Source of the DNA: Calditrichota bacterium
GTDB lineage: Bacteria; CLD3
Direction: 5' to 3'
Length of the DNA stretch: 64,000 nt
Assembly (NCBI GenBank): GCA_008501735.1
Contig: QQUF01000035.1
Span: 148,468-212,467 of the forward strand
Below the pieces are notes generated by a model. That model worked only from the letters and a program-made list of their open reading frames with translations, made no database searches and was not told the DNA's origin. A program made the position numbers and the translations under genes. Of this stretch, positions 52,391-61,415 are shown one piece after another (within the stretch, counting starts at the first letter, position 1; each line of letters starts with the position of its first letter).

Positions 52391-54328
52391 ATGTGTGGAA
52401 TCGTTGGTGTATTTTGGAAGTCTAAAAATAACTATTCTTTAGACGAAAAGAACGTAATCATCGAAAAAATGAATTCGTCAATTTACCACAGAGGTCCTGA
52501 CGATTTTGGTATTTTTAGTAACCACAACATCCAACTCGCAATGCGAAGACTTAGCATTATTGATGTAAAGTCTGGTCATCAACCTATCACTTCTTCCGAC
52601 AATCGTTACACAATAATTTTTAACGGTGAGATTTACAACTATCTAGAAATTAGAAAACAATTAGAGTCTAAATATTCTTTCAAAACAAACTCTGATACTG
52701 AAACCTTGCTTTACTCTTACATAGAATTTGGTGAGAAGTGTGTTGAGCATTTAAACGGAATGTTTGCTTTTGCAATTTGGGATAACGTGAATAAAAATTT
52801 ATTCGTCGCAAGAGATAGGCTTGGAATTAAACCTTTGTATTTTGTAAACAATTCTGATTTTTTTATTTTTGGCTCCGAGATAAAAAGCCTTTTAAATTTT
52901 CCTTTACTAAACAAAGAATTAGATTTTAATTCGATTTCTCATTATTTATCTCAGTATGTTTTTAGTAAACCAATTCTTAAAAATATTCAATCTCTTTTAC
53001 CTGGTTCTTATTTAAAAATAAATAAAGAAGGAGTCGAAAATAAAAGATTTTGGAAAGTCGAATTCCCTAAAGATTACTCAACTAAAAACGAGAACGAGTT
53101 AATTGATGAATTAGATTTCCTACTTAAAGATTCTATTAATAAAAGATTAATCTCAGAAGTCCCTTTAGGTGCTTTTCTTAGTGGCGGAATTGATTCTTCG
53201 TTAATTGTCTCATTAGTTCAAAAACTTAAGAAGTCTAATTTTGTAAATACATTTACTGTCGGATTTGAATCTTCATTTCAAGAATTTAACGAAATTGAAT
53301 TTGCTAAAGAAACAGCTGAAATTCTAAAAACTAAACACCACGAAATCATTATAACTGAAGATGATGTTTTAGAAAACTTAGTAGATTTCATTTGGTTTTG
53401 CGACCAACCAACTGCGTCAGGTTTACAAACATTTTTTGTTTCTAAGTTCACGAAAAATGAAGGAATTACAGTTGCTCTTTCTGGACTTGGTGGAGATGAA
53501 CTTTCAGCTGGTTACAATTATTATCCAAAATATTATTTCGATGAGCATAAAATTGATTACTTAAAACAGTCCCAATTTGGGGATTTGACTAATTCGGTTT
53601 TAGAAAAAATCCCCACTTCAAAAACCAAAGATTTTTCTTCAAAGTATAAAACTCCATTTGGAAATAGGTATAAAAATCACCGTTCTTTATACAAAAAAGA
53701 ACAAGCAAAACTTAGACTTTTTTCTAAAAATACTGTTACAAAATTAACCTCAACTACGGAAGATTTAGTTGAAAATACTCTTGAAAATTTTGCCGATGAG
53801 TCCTTCATTAACAAGTTACAGTTTTATGATTTAACTCACTACTTACCTTTTGACCCTTTGAAAGACAGCGATATTTTTGGAATGGCAAGTTCAATTGAAA
53901 TTCGTGTTCCATTTTTAGACCACAGAATTGTTGAGTTTTTTCTTCAACTTCCTACTAATAAAAAGTTCCAAAAAGACAACACAAAATACCTTCTAAAGAA
54001 AGTTGCCGAAAGGTATGTTTCACGTGAAATATTAGACAGAAAGAAACAAGGTTTTGAATTTCCACTAAAATATTGGGTTGATGGGAAACTAAGATTTGTC
54101 GTAGAAAAAACTCTTTCAAAAGAATCTGTCGAGAGTAGAGGAATATTTAATTACTCAGAAATTCAATTGATTCAAAAAGAATTTAATAAAACCAAAGATA
54201 GAATTAATGCTTTAAAATTATGGTCTTTAACTATTTTGGAATTGTGGTTTAGAATACATTTGGATAGAAAAGAAGCAAAAAGACCTGATTTTACTTTAGT
54301 AGAACTTTTAGATTTTAATTTAAAATGA
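52391..54328 (+). CDS. asnB: Asparagine synthase (glutamine-hydrolysing)
   Basis: Two-domain enzyme (645 residues). Cys2 (MCGIVGVFW) is the amidotransferase nucleophile; YHRGPDDFG (about 34-42), IFNGEIYNY and RDRLGIKPLY complete the first domain. The synthetase domain begins near 225 and holds the ATP pyrophosphatase motif LSGGIDSSLIV (about 263-273), TVGFESS, and LSGLGGDELSAGY (about 358-370). Long members of this family often act in O-antigen or capsule loci, which fits the next two genes. It starts 3 bases after purF and shares ATGA with the glycosyltransferase. Confidence 0.93.
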   Translation: MCGIVGVFWKSKNNYSLDEKNVIIEKMNSSIYHRGPDDFGIFSNHNIQLAMRRLSIIDVKSGHQPITSSDNRYTIIFNGEIYNYLEIRKQLESKYSFKTNSDTETLLYSYIEFGEKCVEHLNGMFAFAIWDNVNKNLFVARDRLGIKPLYFVNNSDFFIFGSEIKSLLNFPLLNKELDFNSISHYLSQYVFSKPILKNIQSLLPGSYLKINKEGVENKRFWKVEFPKDYSTKNENELIDELDFLLKDSINKRLISEVPLGAFLSGGIDSSLIVSLVQKLKKSNFVNTFTVGFESSFQEFNEIEFAKETAEILKTKHHEIIITEDDVLENLVDFIWFCDQPTASGLQTFFVSKFTKNEGITVALSGLGGDELSAGYNYYPKYYFDEHKIDYLKQSQFGDLTNSVLEKIPTSKTKDFSSKYKTPFGNRYKNHRSLYKKEQAKLRLFSKNTVTKLTSTTEDLVENTLENFADESFINKLQFYDLTHYLPFDPLKDSDIFGMASSIEIRVPFLDHRIVEFFLQLPTNKKFQKDNTKYLLKKVAERYVSREILDRKKQGFEFPLKYWVDGKLRFVVEKTLSKESVESRGIFNYSEIQLIQKEFNKTKDRINALKLWSLTILELWFRIHLDRKEAKRPDFTLVELLDFNLK

Positions 54329-55503
54329 AAATACTTTGTATCTTTCCAGATTACTTCCCCAAAGTGGGTGGAATTGAAACCTTTAATTTAAAAATTTTTG
54401 AGACTCTAAAAACTAAAGGGCATAAATTAAAATTAATAACTTCGAAAACTGAAAATAAAATTAGTGAACCAAAAGAAATAATTCGTGTTATTAAAAAATA
54501 TAACTTCATTCAAAATTTAAAATTAATCATTAAAGAGATTAACAATTTTAAACCCGATGTAATTTTTTTAACGAATGCTGGATTCTCTATTTTATCAAAA
54601 CTAACAGAAATACCTATTGTTTGTAGAACAGCAGGAAATGATTTTAAGAAAAGTTGGTATGGTCCGAAAATTCCACTTTGGGAGCAATTTTACTACCATC
54701 CAGATTTGCAAATTTATCCTCTTAATAAAATTTATACCGATAAAAACAAAGTTTCATACAGAAGTTATTTTGCAAAAAAAGGCTTAAAGACTTGTATAAA
54801 AATTATCTCAAATAGTAACTTTGTAAAAAATGATTTATTAAAAATTGGTATCGAAACTAATAAAATTGAAGCTGTAATCGGTGGAATTGATACTGAACAA
54901 TTCTCTAAAAGTAAAAATTATTCAGAAAAAACTTTTGAAAATTATCAACTTCCTAAAGATAAAAAAATCCTTTTAACAGTAGGGCATCTTAAGAGTGAAA
55001 AGAATCATTCTCAGATTTTAGAAGCGATAAAAAGATTAGAAAAATTAGGTGATATTTTTTATCTAATTGTAGGTTCAGGGAACTTAAAAGGAAAAATAGA
55101 GAATGAAATTAAAGCTCTTAAATTAGAAAATTATGTAAAACTTATCGAAGGTATTAAGCCAGAGAACATTCATAAATTTTACCAAATCGCCGATATTTAC
55201 ATTCAATATTCAAAAATTGAAACGATGGGAAGAGCAATTTGTGAAGCAATGTCTTGCAGACTTCCAGTAATAGGCTCAAATATTGGCGGAATTCCTGACG
55301 TAATTCAAGATGGAAAAACAGGCTTAATTGCAGAAATTAATAATGTCGAAGATTTGACTGAGAAGATTTCGAGAGTACTAACTGACTCAGAATTTCGTGA
55401 AAAAATTGCACAAAATGCAGAAATTTATGCAAAAGAAAATTACTCTTGGGAAGTAGTCTCAAATAAAATTGAAACAATCTTAATAGAAGCTACCAAAAAA
55501 TGA
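54325..55503 (+). CDS. Glycosyltransferase family 4, glycan assembly
   Basis: GT-B enzyme (392 residues), probably adding a sugar to an undecaprenyl-linked glycan. Starts with LCIFPDYFPKVGGIETFNLK; the donor-binding half has GGIDTEQFSK (about 188-197), LLTVGHLKSEKNHSQIL (about 216-232) and the E-x7-E region IETMGRAICEAMSCRLPVIG (about 298-317), then GSNIGGIPDV. A and T content is higher than in the upstream housekeeping genes. It overlaps asnB by ATGA and the flippase gene by ATGA. Confidence 0.88.
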   Translation: MKILCIFPDYFPKVGGIETFNLKIFETLKTKGHKLKLITSKTENKISEPKEIIRVIKKYNFIQNLKLIIKEINNFKPDVIFLTNAGFSILSKLTEIPIVCRTAGNDFKKSWYGPKIPLWEQFYYHPDLQIYPLNKIYTDKNKVSYRSYFAKKGLKTCIKIISNSNFVKNDLLKIGIETNKIEAVIGGIDTEQFSKSKNYSEKTFENYQLPKDKKILLTVGHLKSEKNHSQILEAIKRLEKLGDIFYLIVGSGNLKGKIENEIKALKLENYVKLIEGIKPENIHKFYQIADIYIQYSKIETMGRAICEAMSCRLPVIGSNIGGIPDVIQDGKTGLIAEINNVEDLTEKISRVLTDSEFREKIAQNAEIYAKENYSWEVVSNKIETILIEATKK

Positions 55504-56939
55504 ACTTAATTAGCAAAGCAAAAAATAGTGCTATTTGGGTAACTGGAGGGCAAATCTTTTTTAAGATTTTCTCTTTAGCTTCTTTAATAATTTTAAACAG
55601 GTTGCTTACTCCTGAAGAGTTTGGAGTTGTTGCAATTGCAAATGTTGCCTTGGCGATAATTAGGTTAATTGGAAACTTAGGAATTACAGCTGGAATTATT
55701 CAGAGAACCGAAAAATTAGATAATTATTTAAATTCGGCATTTTGGATTAATTTTGCTTTGGGTCTGACTCTTACCATTTTAACATTAATTTTTTCACCCT
55801 TAATTTCTTATGTGTACGAGATTGAGGAGTTAAAATTGATTTTGATTTATTTAGCTTTTGGTTTTTTACTAAAATCATTTGAGACTGTTCCAGTATCTAT
55901 TTTATCTAAAGAACTTGACTTTAAAAGTATAACAATTATCGACATTTCTTCCGAAATAATTTCTACAATTATCGTCGTTATTCTCGCATTTATGGGTTTT
56001 GGAGTTTGGAGTTTAATCATTCCAATGGTTGCGATTAGTCCAGTGAAGAGCTTATTTTTATGGTTAAAATGTAAATGGAGACCTAATTTTAAAATTGATT
56101 TTGGGCTATGTAAGGAAGTTTATAACTTTGGAAAACATTCATTCATAAGTGAATTTGTTGGGTATTTACTTTCAAATATTGACTACTTAATCATTGGTAA
56201 ATTCTTAGGTCAAGGAGCTGTTGGAATCTACCAATTCGCATACAATTGGGCGAATTGGCCAACAACAAATGTCGTTTGGTTACTTGGTCGAGTCGCATTT
56301 CCTACATTCTCAAAACTACAAAATGACTTAGATGAAATGCGGCGAGTTTACAATAAAATGACAAAATTTGTGAGTGTTTTTTCTGTTATTTTTTATGTAA
56401 TAATTTTGATTGAAACAGAAACTTTCGTAAGAATAATTGGTGGAGACCAATGGTTAGAAGCAATAATTCCACTCAAAATAATCTCGATTTACGGCTTAGT
56501 CAGGTCATTGGGAAGTCACGGTGGAAAAGTCTTTTTAGCGATTGGGAAACCAGAAATTCTTTCGAGGTATGGACTAATAACTTTCCCAATCATTGTAGCA
56601 GGTTTGTTCGTTGGAGTTCAGTTTGGAATCGTTGGAGTTTCAATCGCTACCGCAATAAATTCTGGAATCAGTGGCTTAGTTTTTATCTGGTTAGTTTATA
56701 AAAAGATGAATTCAAACTTCTTAGAATTCCTAAAAATCATCTCACCAGCATTCACTTCTGGGCTTATCGCAGCTTCTATTTTACTGCTAACTAATCACTT
56801 TTTAGCAGAGTTTGAATTGAATTTTATTCTTAAGTTTGGATTCACTTCAATGATTGGATTAATAGTCTTCGTAGCTTCTTTTAAGCTTCTTTTCACAACT
56901 TCTTTTAAAGAAATAAAAGAAGTTGTAATCCGTAAATAA
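55500..56939 (+). CDS. Polysaccharide flippase, MOP superfamily
   Basis: Integral membrane protein (479 residues, about 12-14 helices) of the Wzx/TuaB-like lipopolysaccharide-biosynthesis group, expected to move lipid-linked oligosaccharide across the inner membrane. It starts with an N-terminal amphipathic ISKAKNSAIWVTGGQIFF, has ILNRLLTPEEFGVVAIANVA (about 31-50) and IIGKFLGQGAVGIYQFAYNW (about 232-251), typical of this family. It overlaps the preceding glycosyltransferase by ATGA and ends one base before the tRNA gene. Confidence 0.9.
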   Translation: MNLISKAKNSAIWVTGGQIFFKIFSLASLIILNRLLTPEEFGVVAIANVALAIIRLIGNLGITAGIIQRTEKLDNYLNSAFWINFALGLTLTILTLIFSPLISYVYEIEELKLILIYLAFGFLLKSFETVPVSILSKELDFKSITIIDISSEIISTIIVVILAFMGFGVWSLIIPMVAISPVKSLFLWLKCKWRPNFKIDFGLCKEVYNFGKHSFISEFVGYLLSNIDYLIIGKFLGQGAVGIYQFAYNWANWPTTNVVWLLGRVAFPTFSKLQNDLDEMRRVYNKMTKFVSVFSVIFYVIILIETETFVRIIGGDQWLEAIIPLKIISIYGLVRSLGSHGGKVFLAIGKPEILSRYGLITFPIIVAGLFVGVQFGIVGVSIATAINSGISGLVFIWLVYKKMNSNFLEFLKIISPAFTSGLIAASILLLTNHFLAEFELNFILKFGFTSMIGLIVFVASFKLLFTTSFKEIKEVVIRK

Positions 56940-56940
56940 A

Positions 56941-57015
56941 TACCCTTGAGAGGACTTGAACCTCCGACACAAAGTTTAGGAAACTTCTGCTCTATCCGAA
57001 CTGAGCTACAAGGGC
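56941..57015 (-). tRNA. tRNA-Arg, anticodon CCU
   Basis: On the minus strand a complete cloverleaf is present: acceptor arm GCCCTTG with CAAGGGT, D arm GCTC/GAGC, anticodon arm GAAGT/ACTTT with loop TTCCTAA (anticodon CCT), 5-base variable loop, and T arm GGAGG/CCTCT with loop TTCAAGT. One G-U closes the acceptor and one the T arm. The discriminator is A, and CCA is not encoded. It reads AGG codons. It is convergent with the flippase gene, one base away. Confidence 0.9.
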
Positions 57016-57021
57016 GAAAGT

Positions 57022-57444
57022 TTATTTTTTCTCTGAATTAGGTGTATTTTTAGCCATTGCATTTAAGACAGAAGTTACCTCGTAGTATTGACAAATCTCT
57101 TTAATCTTATCTCCTTTAAAAGAAAAAATCATTACATCTTCACCAGTCCTGGTCTTTTTGGTCTCTTTAAAAGTCGAGGTTTGCTTAATTGTTAACACAA
57201 TTGAGTCTTCACCGATAATCCATTTTTGGGGTTCAATTGACCAGTTAATCCACGTTTTATAACTTTGTTTTTCACCTGAAATATATTCTTCGAGAGAACT
57301 TACGTGTGCTAACTTACCGTTTCCGTTAACGGAATAAGTCTTAAAAACAAAGTCCTCAGATAAAATATTTTTCATTCTATCTGCATCATGTTTATTACAA
57401 CAGTCTAGATACTCTACAACTGTTTCTTTAAATTTCGTATTCAT
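57022..57444 (-). CDS. NTF2/SnoaL-like protein
   Basis: Small soluble protein (140 residues) with an NTF2-like alpha-plus-beta barrel pattern: helix with VVEYLDCCNKHDADRMKNIL (about 9-28), FVFKTYSVNGNGK, then VLTIKQTSTFKETKK (about 89-103) and MIFSFKGDKIKEICQYY (about 111-127). Typical SnoaL-like domains bind a small hydrophobic ligand or act as cyclases; the pocket residues cannot be read by eye. GAGG is 8 bases before the ATG. It lies directly beside the candidate origin and reads towards the tRNA. Confidence 0.75.
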   Translation of the reverse strand: MNTKFKETVVEYLDCCNKHDADRMKNILSEDFVFKTYSVNGNGKLAHVSSLEEYISGEKQSYKTWINWSIEPQKWIIGEDSIVLTIKQTSTFKETKKTRTGEDVMIFSFKGDKIKEICQYYEVTSVLNAMAKNTPNSEKK

Positions 57445-58088
57445 TTTTTATACCTCAGGTTAAATTATTGTCCAAAAATAAGATAAAATCAATTTAAATC
57501 ATAAATAAAATTTTAGATGCTCTTTCTCCTAAAGAAAGTAAAACAATCCACAAAAAGAAAACAAAAAATGCAATTACCTGTCCACAATGAAAATTCTCTT
57601 TTTACTATTGTATTTAAATAAATATATATAAATACAATAGTAATAGTAGAGACAGTGGAAATGTTAATAAGTGAAGAAAAATGTGATTAATCTTAAAAAT
57701 AAAGTCTTTAAATAAAGATTTTACTCTGTGGATAATTGTGAATAAAATGTTAATAAGTAAAAGTGTTGTTTATAAGTTGTTGAAAAAGATTTTTGTTTAA
57801 CTAAAAAAGTTAATAACCTGATAAACCTGTTGATGAATTGTGGATAAAAATATAAAGATTGTGGATAAAAAATTTGAATTGTGAATAAGTTGTTGATAAA
57901 ATAAAGAATAAGTTTTCAACATTTTATCAACACAAATGTGAATAAGTTTATATTTAAATTGTTGTAAATAAATAATTTAAATAGTGGATATTTTAGTCAA
58001 TGTGAATAGTTGATAATTTGTTGAAAACTTTTGGAAAATAAAATATTGTAGAAAATAAAGTAAAGAATTTGATATTTGAGGCAAAATT
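57445..58088. other. Candidate chromosome replication origin (oriC)
   Basis: A 644-base very AT-rich gap without genes. DnaA boxes of form TGTGNATAA: 57727-57735, 57737-57745, 57839-57847, 57860-57868, 57880-57888 and 57937-57945. TGTTGATAA at 57891-57899 and its complement TTATCAACA at 57924-57932 are one-mismatch boxes. Boxes 57860, 57880 and 57891 are spaced about one or two helix turns. A 15-bp-arm AT palindrome is at 57602-57643. dnaA is not adjacent, but dnaN, recF, dciA and gyrB lie 13-18 kb to the left. Confidence 0.75.
57602..57643. repeat. 15-bp inverted repeat with AT-only loop beside oriC
   Basis: Arms TTACTATTGTATTTA (57602-57616) and TAAATACAATAGTAA (57629-57643) with a 12-base AT loop. 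It is followed by a run of DnaA boxes. A DNA-unwinding element or a protein binding palindrome is likely. Confidence 0.7.
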
Positions 58089-58799
58089 CTAAGTAATTGG
58101 CTTTGCTAAACTCAAAACTTGAACCTCAATTTCTGAAAAGCTGCTACTTAAAGCTTTTGCACATTCTGAAGTTGTGCTGCCTGTTGTGATTACGTCATCA
58201 ACTAAAAGGACTTTGGTTGAATTCAAAATTTTGGAATTTACTTCAAAAACATTTTCGACGTTTTTAGAGCGTTCAGATTTTTGAAGTTTGGTTTGAGTCT
58301 TGGTGTATTTTTTTCGAATCAAAATTTTATCCTCAAAATTGACTTCCAAAAATTTTGAGATTTCTTCACCAATCACATCACTTTGGTTGTAACCTCTTTC
58401 ACGAAATTTTACGGGATGCAAAGGAACAGGAATTATCAAATCAAAATTTTCAGCTCTAAGTTTTTCACCCAAATGAAAAAGTAAAACTCTTGTCAAAAAT
58501 TTTCCGACCAAAATTCCATTCGAATATTTTAACTCGTGAATCAATTTTTCAATTAGGAAATCAAATTCGTAGCAAGTCCAGATTTTTTTGATAAACTCAG
58601 ATTCACTCGAAAAATTATTTTGCTCTGAAATCGGAAGTTCCAAAAAGCAATTTTTGCAAATTGGAATTTTAACTTCGACTTTAGTTTTGCAACCCAAGCA
58701 AAAATTTGGAAAAAGAAAATCTGTTAAGGGCAAAATTTTTTTAGGAATTCCTGAATAAAAAAAATCTTCGTATATTTTTGAAAGAGATTGAATTTTCAT
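58089..58799 (-). CDS. ComF-family phosphoribosyltransferase-like protein
   Basis: DNA-uptake-related protein (236 residues) with start ATG at 58799; the longer frame upstream overlaps the divergent gene and is rejected. The N-terminal zinc finger is Cys34/37 (CLGC) and Cys48/51 (CKNC); the C-terminal phosphoribosyltransferase fold has VLLVDDVITTGST (about 203-215), the PRPP-binding signature. ComF/GntX proteins act in competence or repair of imported DNA. It reads towards the candidate origin. Confidence 0.88.
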   Translation of the reverse strand: MKIQSLSKIYEDFFYSGIPKKILPLTDFLFPNFCLGCKTKVEVKIPICKNCFLELPISEQNNFSSESEFIKKIWTCYEFDFLIEKLIHELKYSNGILVGKFLTRVLLFHLGEKLRAENFDLIIPVPLHPVKFRERGYNQSDVIGEEISKFLEVNFEDKILIRKKYTKTQTKLQKSERSKNVENVFEVNSKILNSTKVLLVDDVITTGSTTSECAKALSSSFSEIEVQVLSLAKPIT

Positions 58800-58809
58800 A
58801 AAATTAAAA

Positions 58810-61410
58810 ATGGTTGAGAAAATGAAAAAAAGTTTAATTCCTATTTTGCTAATTTTAGCAAATTTTTCAAAAGCAAACTCACAAATTTTATTAACAGAGA
58901 TTTTTCCGAATCCAACAGGAAGTGACAACCAAAAAGAATTCGTCGAAATTTATAATTTTTCAAGTCAGTCGATTGATCTCGCTCAGTGGAAAATTTCTGA
59001 CAACACTTCAACGGACACTTTTGTCGAGACAGGAAATGGTTTCATTCTTCCGCCAAATCAGTTTTGCATAATTTTGGAAAACGACTACAACTTGGCGACT
59101 GGAATTTATAACGGAATTATTCCCGACTCGACTTTGATTTTAAAAGTTGACGACGCAACAATCGGAAATGGTTTGCTCAACACTTCCGAAACAGTTTCGA
59201 TTTTGGACGACCAAAACAACGCTGTTAATAATTTCACTTACAATAACGTTCCTGAAAATTTTACAATTGAAAAAGTAGAGTTCGCAAATCCAAATTCAAC
59301 AGAATGGAAAATTTCAAAAATTGAGCAAGGAACTCCGGGATTTAAAAATTCAATTTCTCCGAAAAGTTTTGACCTTGAGTTAACGGAATTTGCACTTGTC
59401 GAAAATTTGACAAGCCATTTTGAAGTAAATTTGAAAATCAAAAATTTAGGAACGAGCTCTGCAGATTCTTTTGAAGTCTCATTTTTTGTTGAAGGAGTTT
59501 TTGACCAAAAGAAAATTTTCGCCCAACTCTCAGATTCGCTTACAATTAATTTTGAAAAAAATTCTCAACTCAATTTTGGTGCAACAGTCTTGGTAAAAAT
59601 TGATTGGGCTAAAGACGAAGACCAAACGAACAATGAAAAATTTCTGCAAATCCCTTTTGAAAGGGGAGTTGTTCTTTTCAACGAAATTCTTTCTTCGCCT
59701 GAAAGTGGGAAACCCGAATGGATTGAACTTGTCAACGCAACGAATCAGAAAATTGATTTGGCTGGTTGGCAAATTCAAGATGCATCTGGAACAGTCATTC
59801 CACTTTCAAATAATTTTTTGGAAAACGAGTTTTTAGTTTTTGCGGAAGGGCAAACGGATTTTCCAAATCAAAGTTGTTTTGAGTTGCCAATAAATTGGAC
59901 GGCTTTGAACAACAGTTCCGAAACACTTTTACTTTTGGATTTGAGTGGTCAAGTAATTGACTCAATTTCTTACGACTCTGAAACTTGGGACATTCAGTCA
60001 GGAAAATCTCTTGAAAGAATAAATTTGGAGCAAGAGACAAACGAGCCGACAAACTGGAAATCTTCACTCGCTGACTTAGGCGGAACACCTTGTGAGGAAA
60101 ACTCTTTTGCAGGATTACAGCCGAATCAGAAAGGAAGCGTTCTTTTTAGCGAGTTTCTTCCTGCTCCCAACCTAAACGAAGCAGAATGGTTCGAACTCTT
60201 TAATAACACGCAAAACGAAGTGAATTTAAAAGGTTGGTTTGTAGAGAGTTCTTCAGGCAATAAAATGTTTTTAAAAAGTAACCTTAGTACTACTGAATTT
60301 TTAGCATTTTCAGACACTTCAAATTTATTCACAAATTATCCACAAAACGTGTGCACAACTATTTTAGGCGATTTTTTCACACTTCCAAACACAAATGGAA
60401 CACTTATCTTGAAGGACTATTTTGGGGTTACTATTGATTCTTTTACTTACACTTCTAACTGGGAAATTGAAACAGGAATTTCTTTAGAAAGGATAAATTA
60501 TGCGATTGAAGCCACTGATTCAACGATTTGGAAACAAAGTTTGGCAGTCGTTGGTGGAACTCCTTGTGAATCAAACTCTTACCAAACTGTCAAGTTGGAT
60601 TACGAGTCTAACGACCTAAAAATCAACGAAGTTATGTTTTCACCTTTTAGCGGAATTGCAGACTATTTTGAAGTTTTCAACACTTTACCCACAGAAATTC
60701 AATTGAACGGTTGGAAAGTTGCAAAAACCAATGGAGACAAGGGATTAAGATTATTTCCTAAAGTAATTTTACCGAATGATTTTGTAATCATTACTAAAGA
60801 TTCAAGTATTTTTAAAATTTTTCCCGAAGCCGAAGAGAAGACTTTAATTCTACCGAATTTATTTTCACTAACAAGTTCAGACACAATCCAAATTCTGACA
60901 CCTTTGGAAAAGCAAATTGATTTCTTGGCTTACGACGAAAATTTTGGAGGCGGAACAGGAATTTCAATCGAAAAAATAAATCCCTCTTTGGAGAATACTT
61001 CTGAAAATTGGAGTTCGTCAGTTCGTTTTGAAGGAGGAACTCCAGGATTCCAAAACAGCATTTTTCAAGAAGTGAGTCAAAGTGAAGTTAATTTTGACGT
61101 TTCAATTTCACCAAATCCATTTTCGCCCGACAGTGATGGTTTTGAAGACCAAGCTGTAATTTCTTGGCAAACAAACGAAACTTCACTGACTTTGGACATC
61201 GAAATTTTTGACGTTAAGGGAAGAAAAATCAGGCAACTTGCAAACGCAGAAATTGTCGGAGGAAAAAGTTCTAAACTTTGGGACGGAAAAAATGACGACG
61301 GAAAAGTCGCAAGAATTGGTCGTTACATAATTTTGTTTAAAGCAAAGAACTCGCAAGGAACAAAAATTTTACAAAAGAAAAAAACTATCGTTTTAGCAAA
61401 AAAACTTTAG
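58810..61410 (+). CDS. Exported multi-lamin-tail-domain protein
   Basis: Large exported protein (866 residues; a second ATG at 58822 is an equally possible start). Signal peptide about 1-25. Four lamin-tail-type (LTD) units follow, near 26-175, 275-420, 445-600 and 605-755, each ending in W-x(2)-S-x(5)-GGTPG/C-x(2)-NS-like text, e.g. LADLGGTPCEENSF and LAVVGGTPCESNSY. Between units 1 and 2 lies a CARDB-like beta domain. The C-terminus has a FlgD-Ig-like region (SISPNPFSPDSDGFEDQAVI, then LDIEIFDVKGRKIRQL) and a basic tail (KKKTIVLAKKL), possibly a T9SS-type signal. The start lies only 10-22 bases from the ComF start, so promoters overlap coding DNA. Confidence 0.8.
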   Translation: MVEKMKKSLIPILLILANFSKANSQILLTEIFPNPTGSDNQKEFVEIYNFSSQSIDLAQWKISDNTSTDTFVETGNGFILPPNQFCIILENDYNLATGIYNGIIPDSTLILKVDDATIGNGLLNTSETVSILDDQNNAVNNFTYNNVPENFTIEKVEFANPNSTEWKISKIEQGTPGFKNSISPKSFDLELTEFALVENLTSHFEVNLKIKNLGTSSADSFEVSFFVEGVFDQKKIFAQLSDSLTINFEKNSQLNFGATVLVKIDWAKDEDQTNNEKFLQIPFERGVVLFNEILSSPESGKPEWIELVNATNQKIDLAGWQIQDASGTVIPLSNNFLENEFLVFAEGQTDFPNQSCFELPINWTALNNSSETLLLLDLSGQVIDSISYDSETWDIQSGKSLERINLEQETNEPTNWKSSLADLGGTPCEENSFAGLQPNQKGSVLFSEFLPAPNLNEAEWFELFNNTQNEVNLKGWFVESSSGNKMFLKSNLSTTEFLAFSDTSNLFTNYPQNVCTTILGDFFTLPNTNGTLILKDYFGVTIDSFTYTSNWEIETGISLERINYAIEATDSTIWKQSLAVVGGTPCESNSYQTVKLDYESNDLKINEVMFSPFSGIADYFEVFNTLPTEIQLNGWKVAKTNGDKGLRLFPKVILPNDFVIITKDSSIFKIFPEAEEKTLILPNLFSLTSSDTIQILTPLEKQIDFLAYDENFGGGTGISIEKINPSLENTSENWSSSVRFEGGTPGFQNSIFQEVSQSEVNFDVSISPNPFSPDSDGFEDQAVISWQTNETSLTLDIEIFDVKGRKIRQLANAEIVGGKSSKLWDGKNDDGKVARIGRYIILFKAKNSQGTKILQKKKTIVLAKKL

Positions 61411-61415
61411 CAAAA

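Noticed and set aside
58800-58928. Longer N-terminus for ComF
   Set aside because: It overlaps the divergent gene's signal-peptide coding region; the ATG at 58799 gives the normal zinc-finger start.
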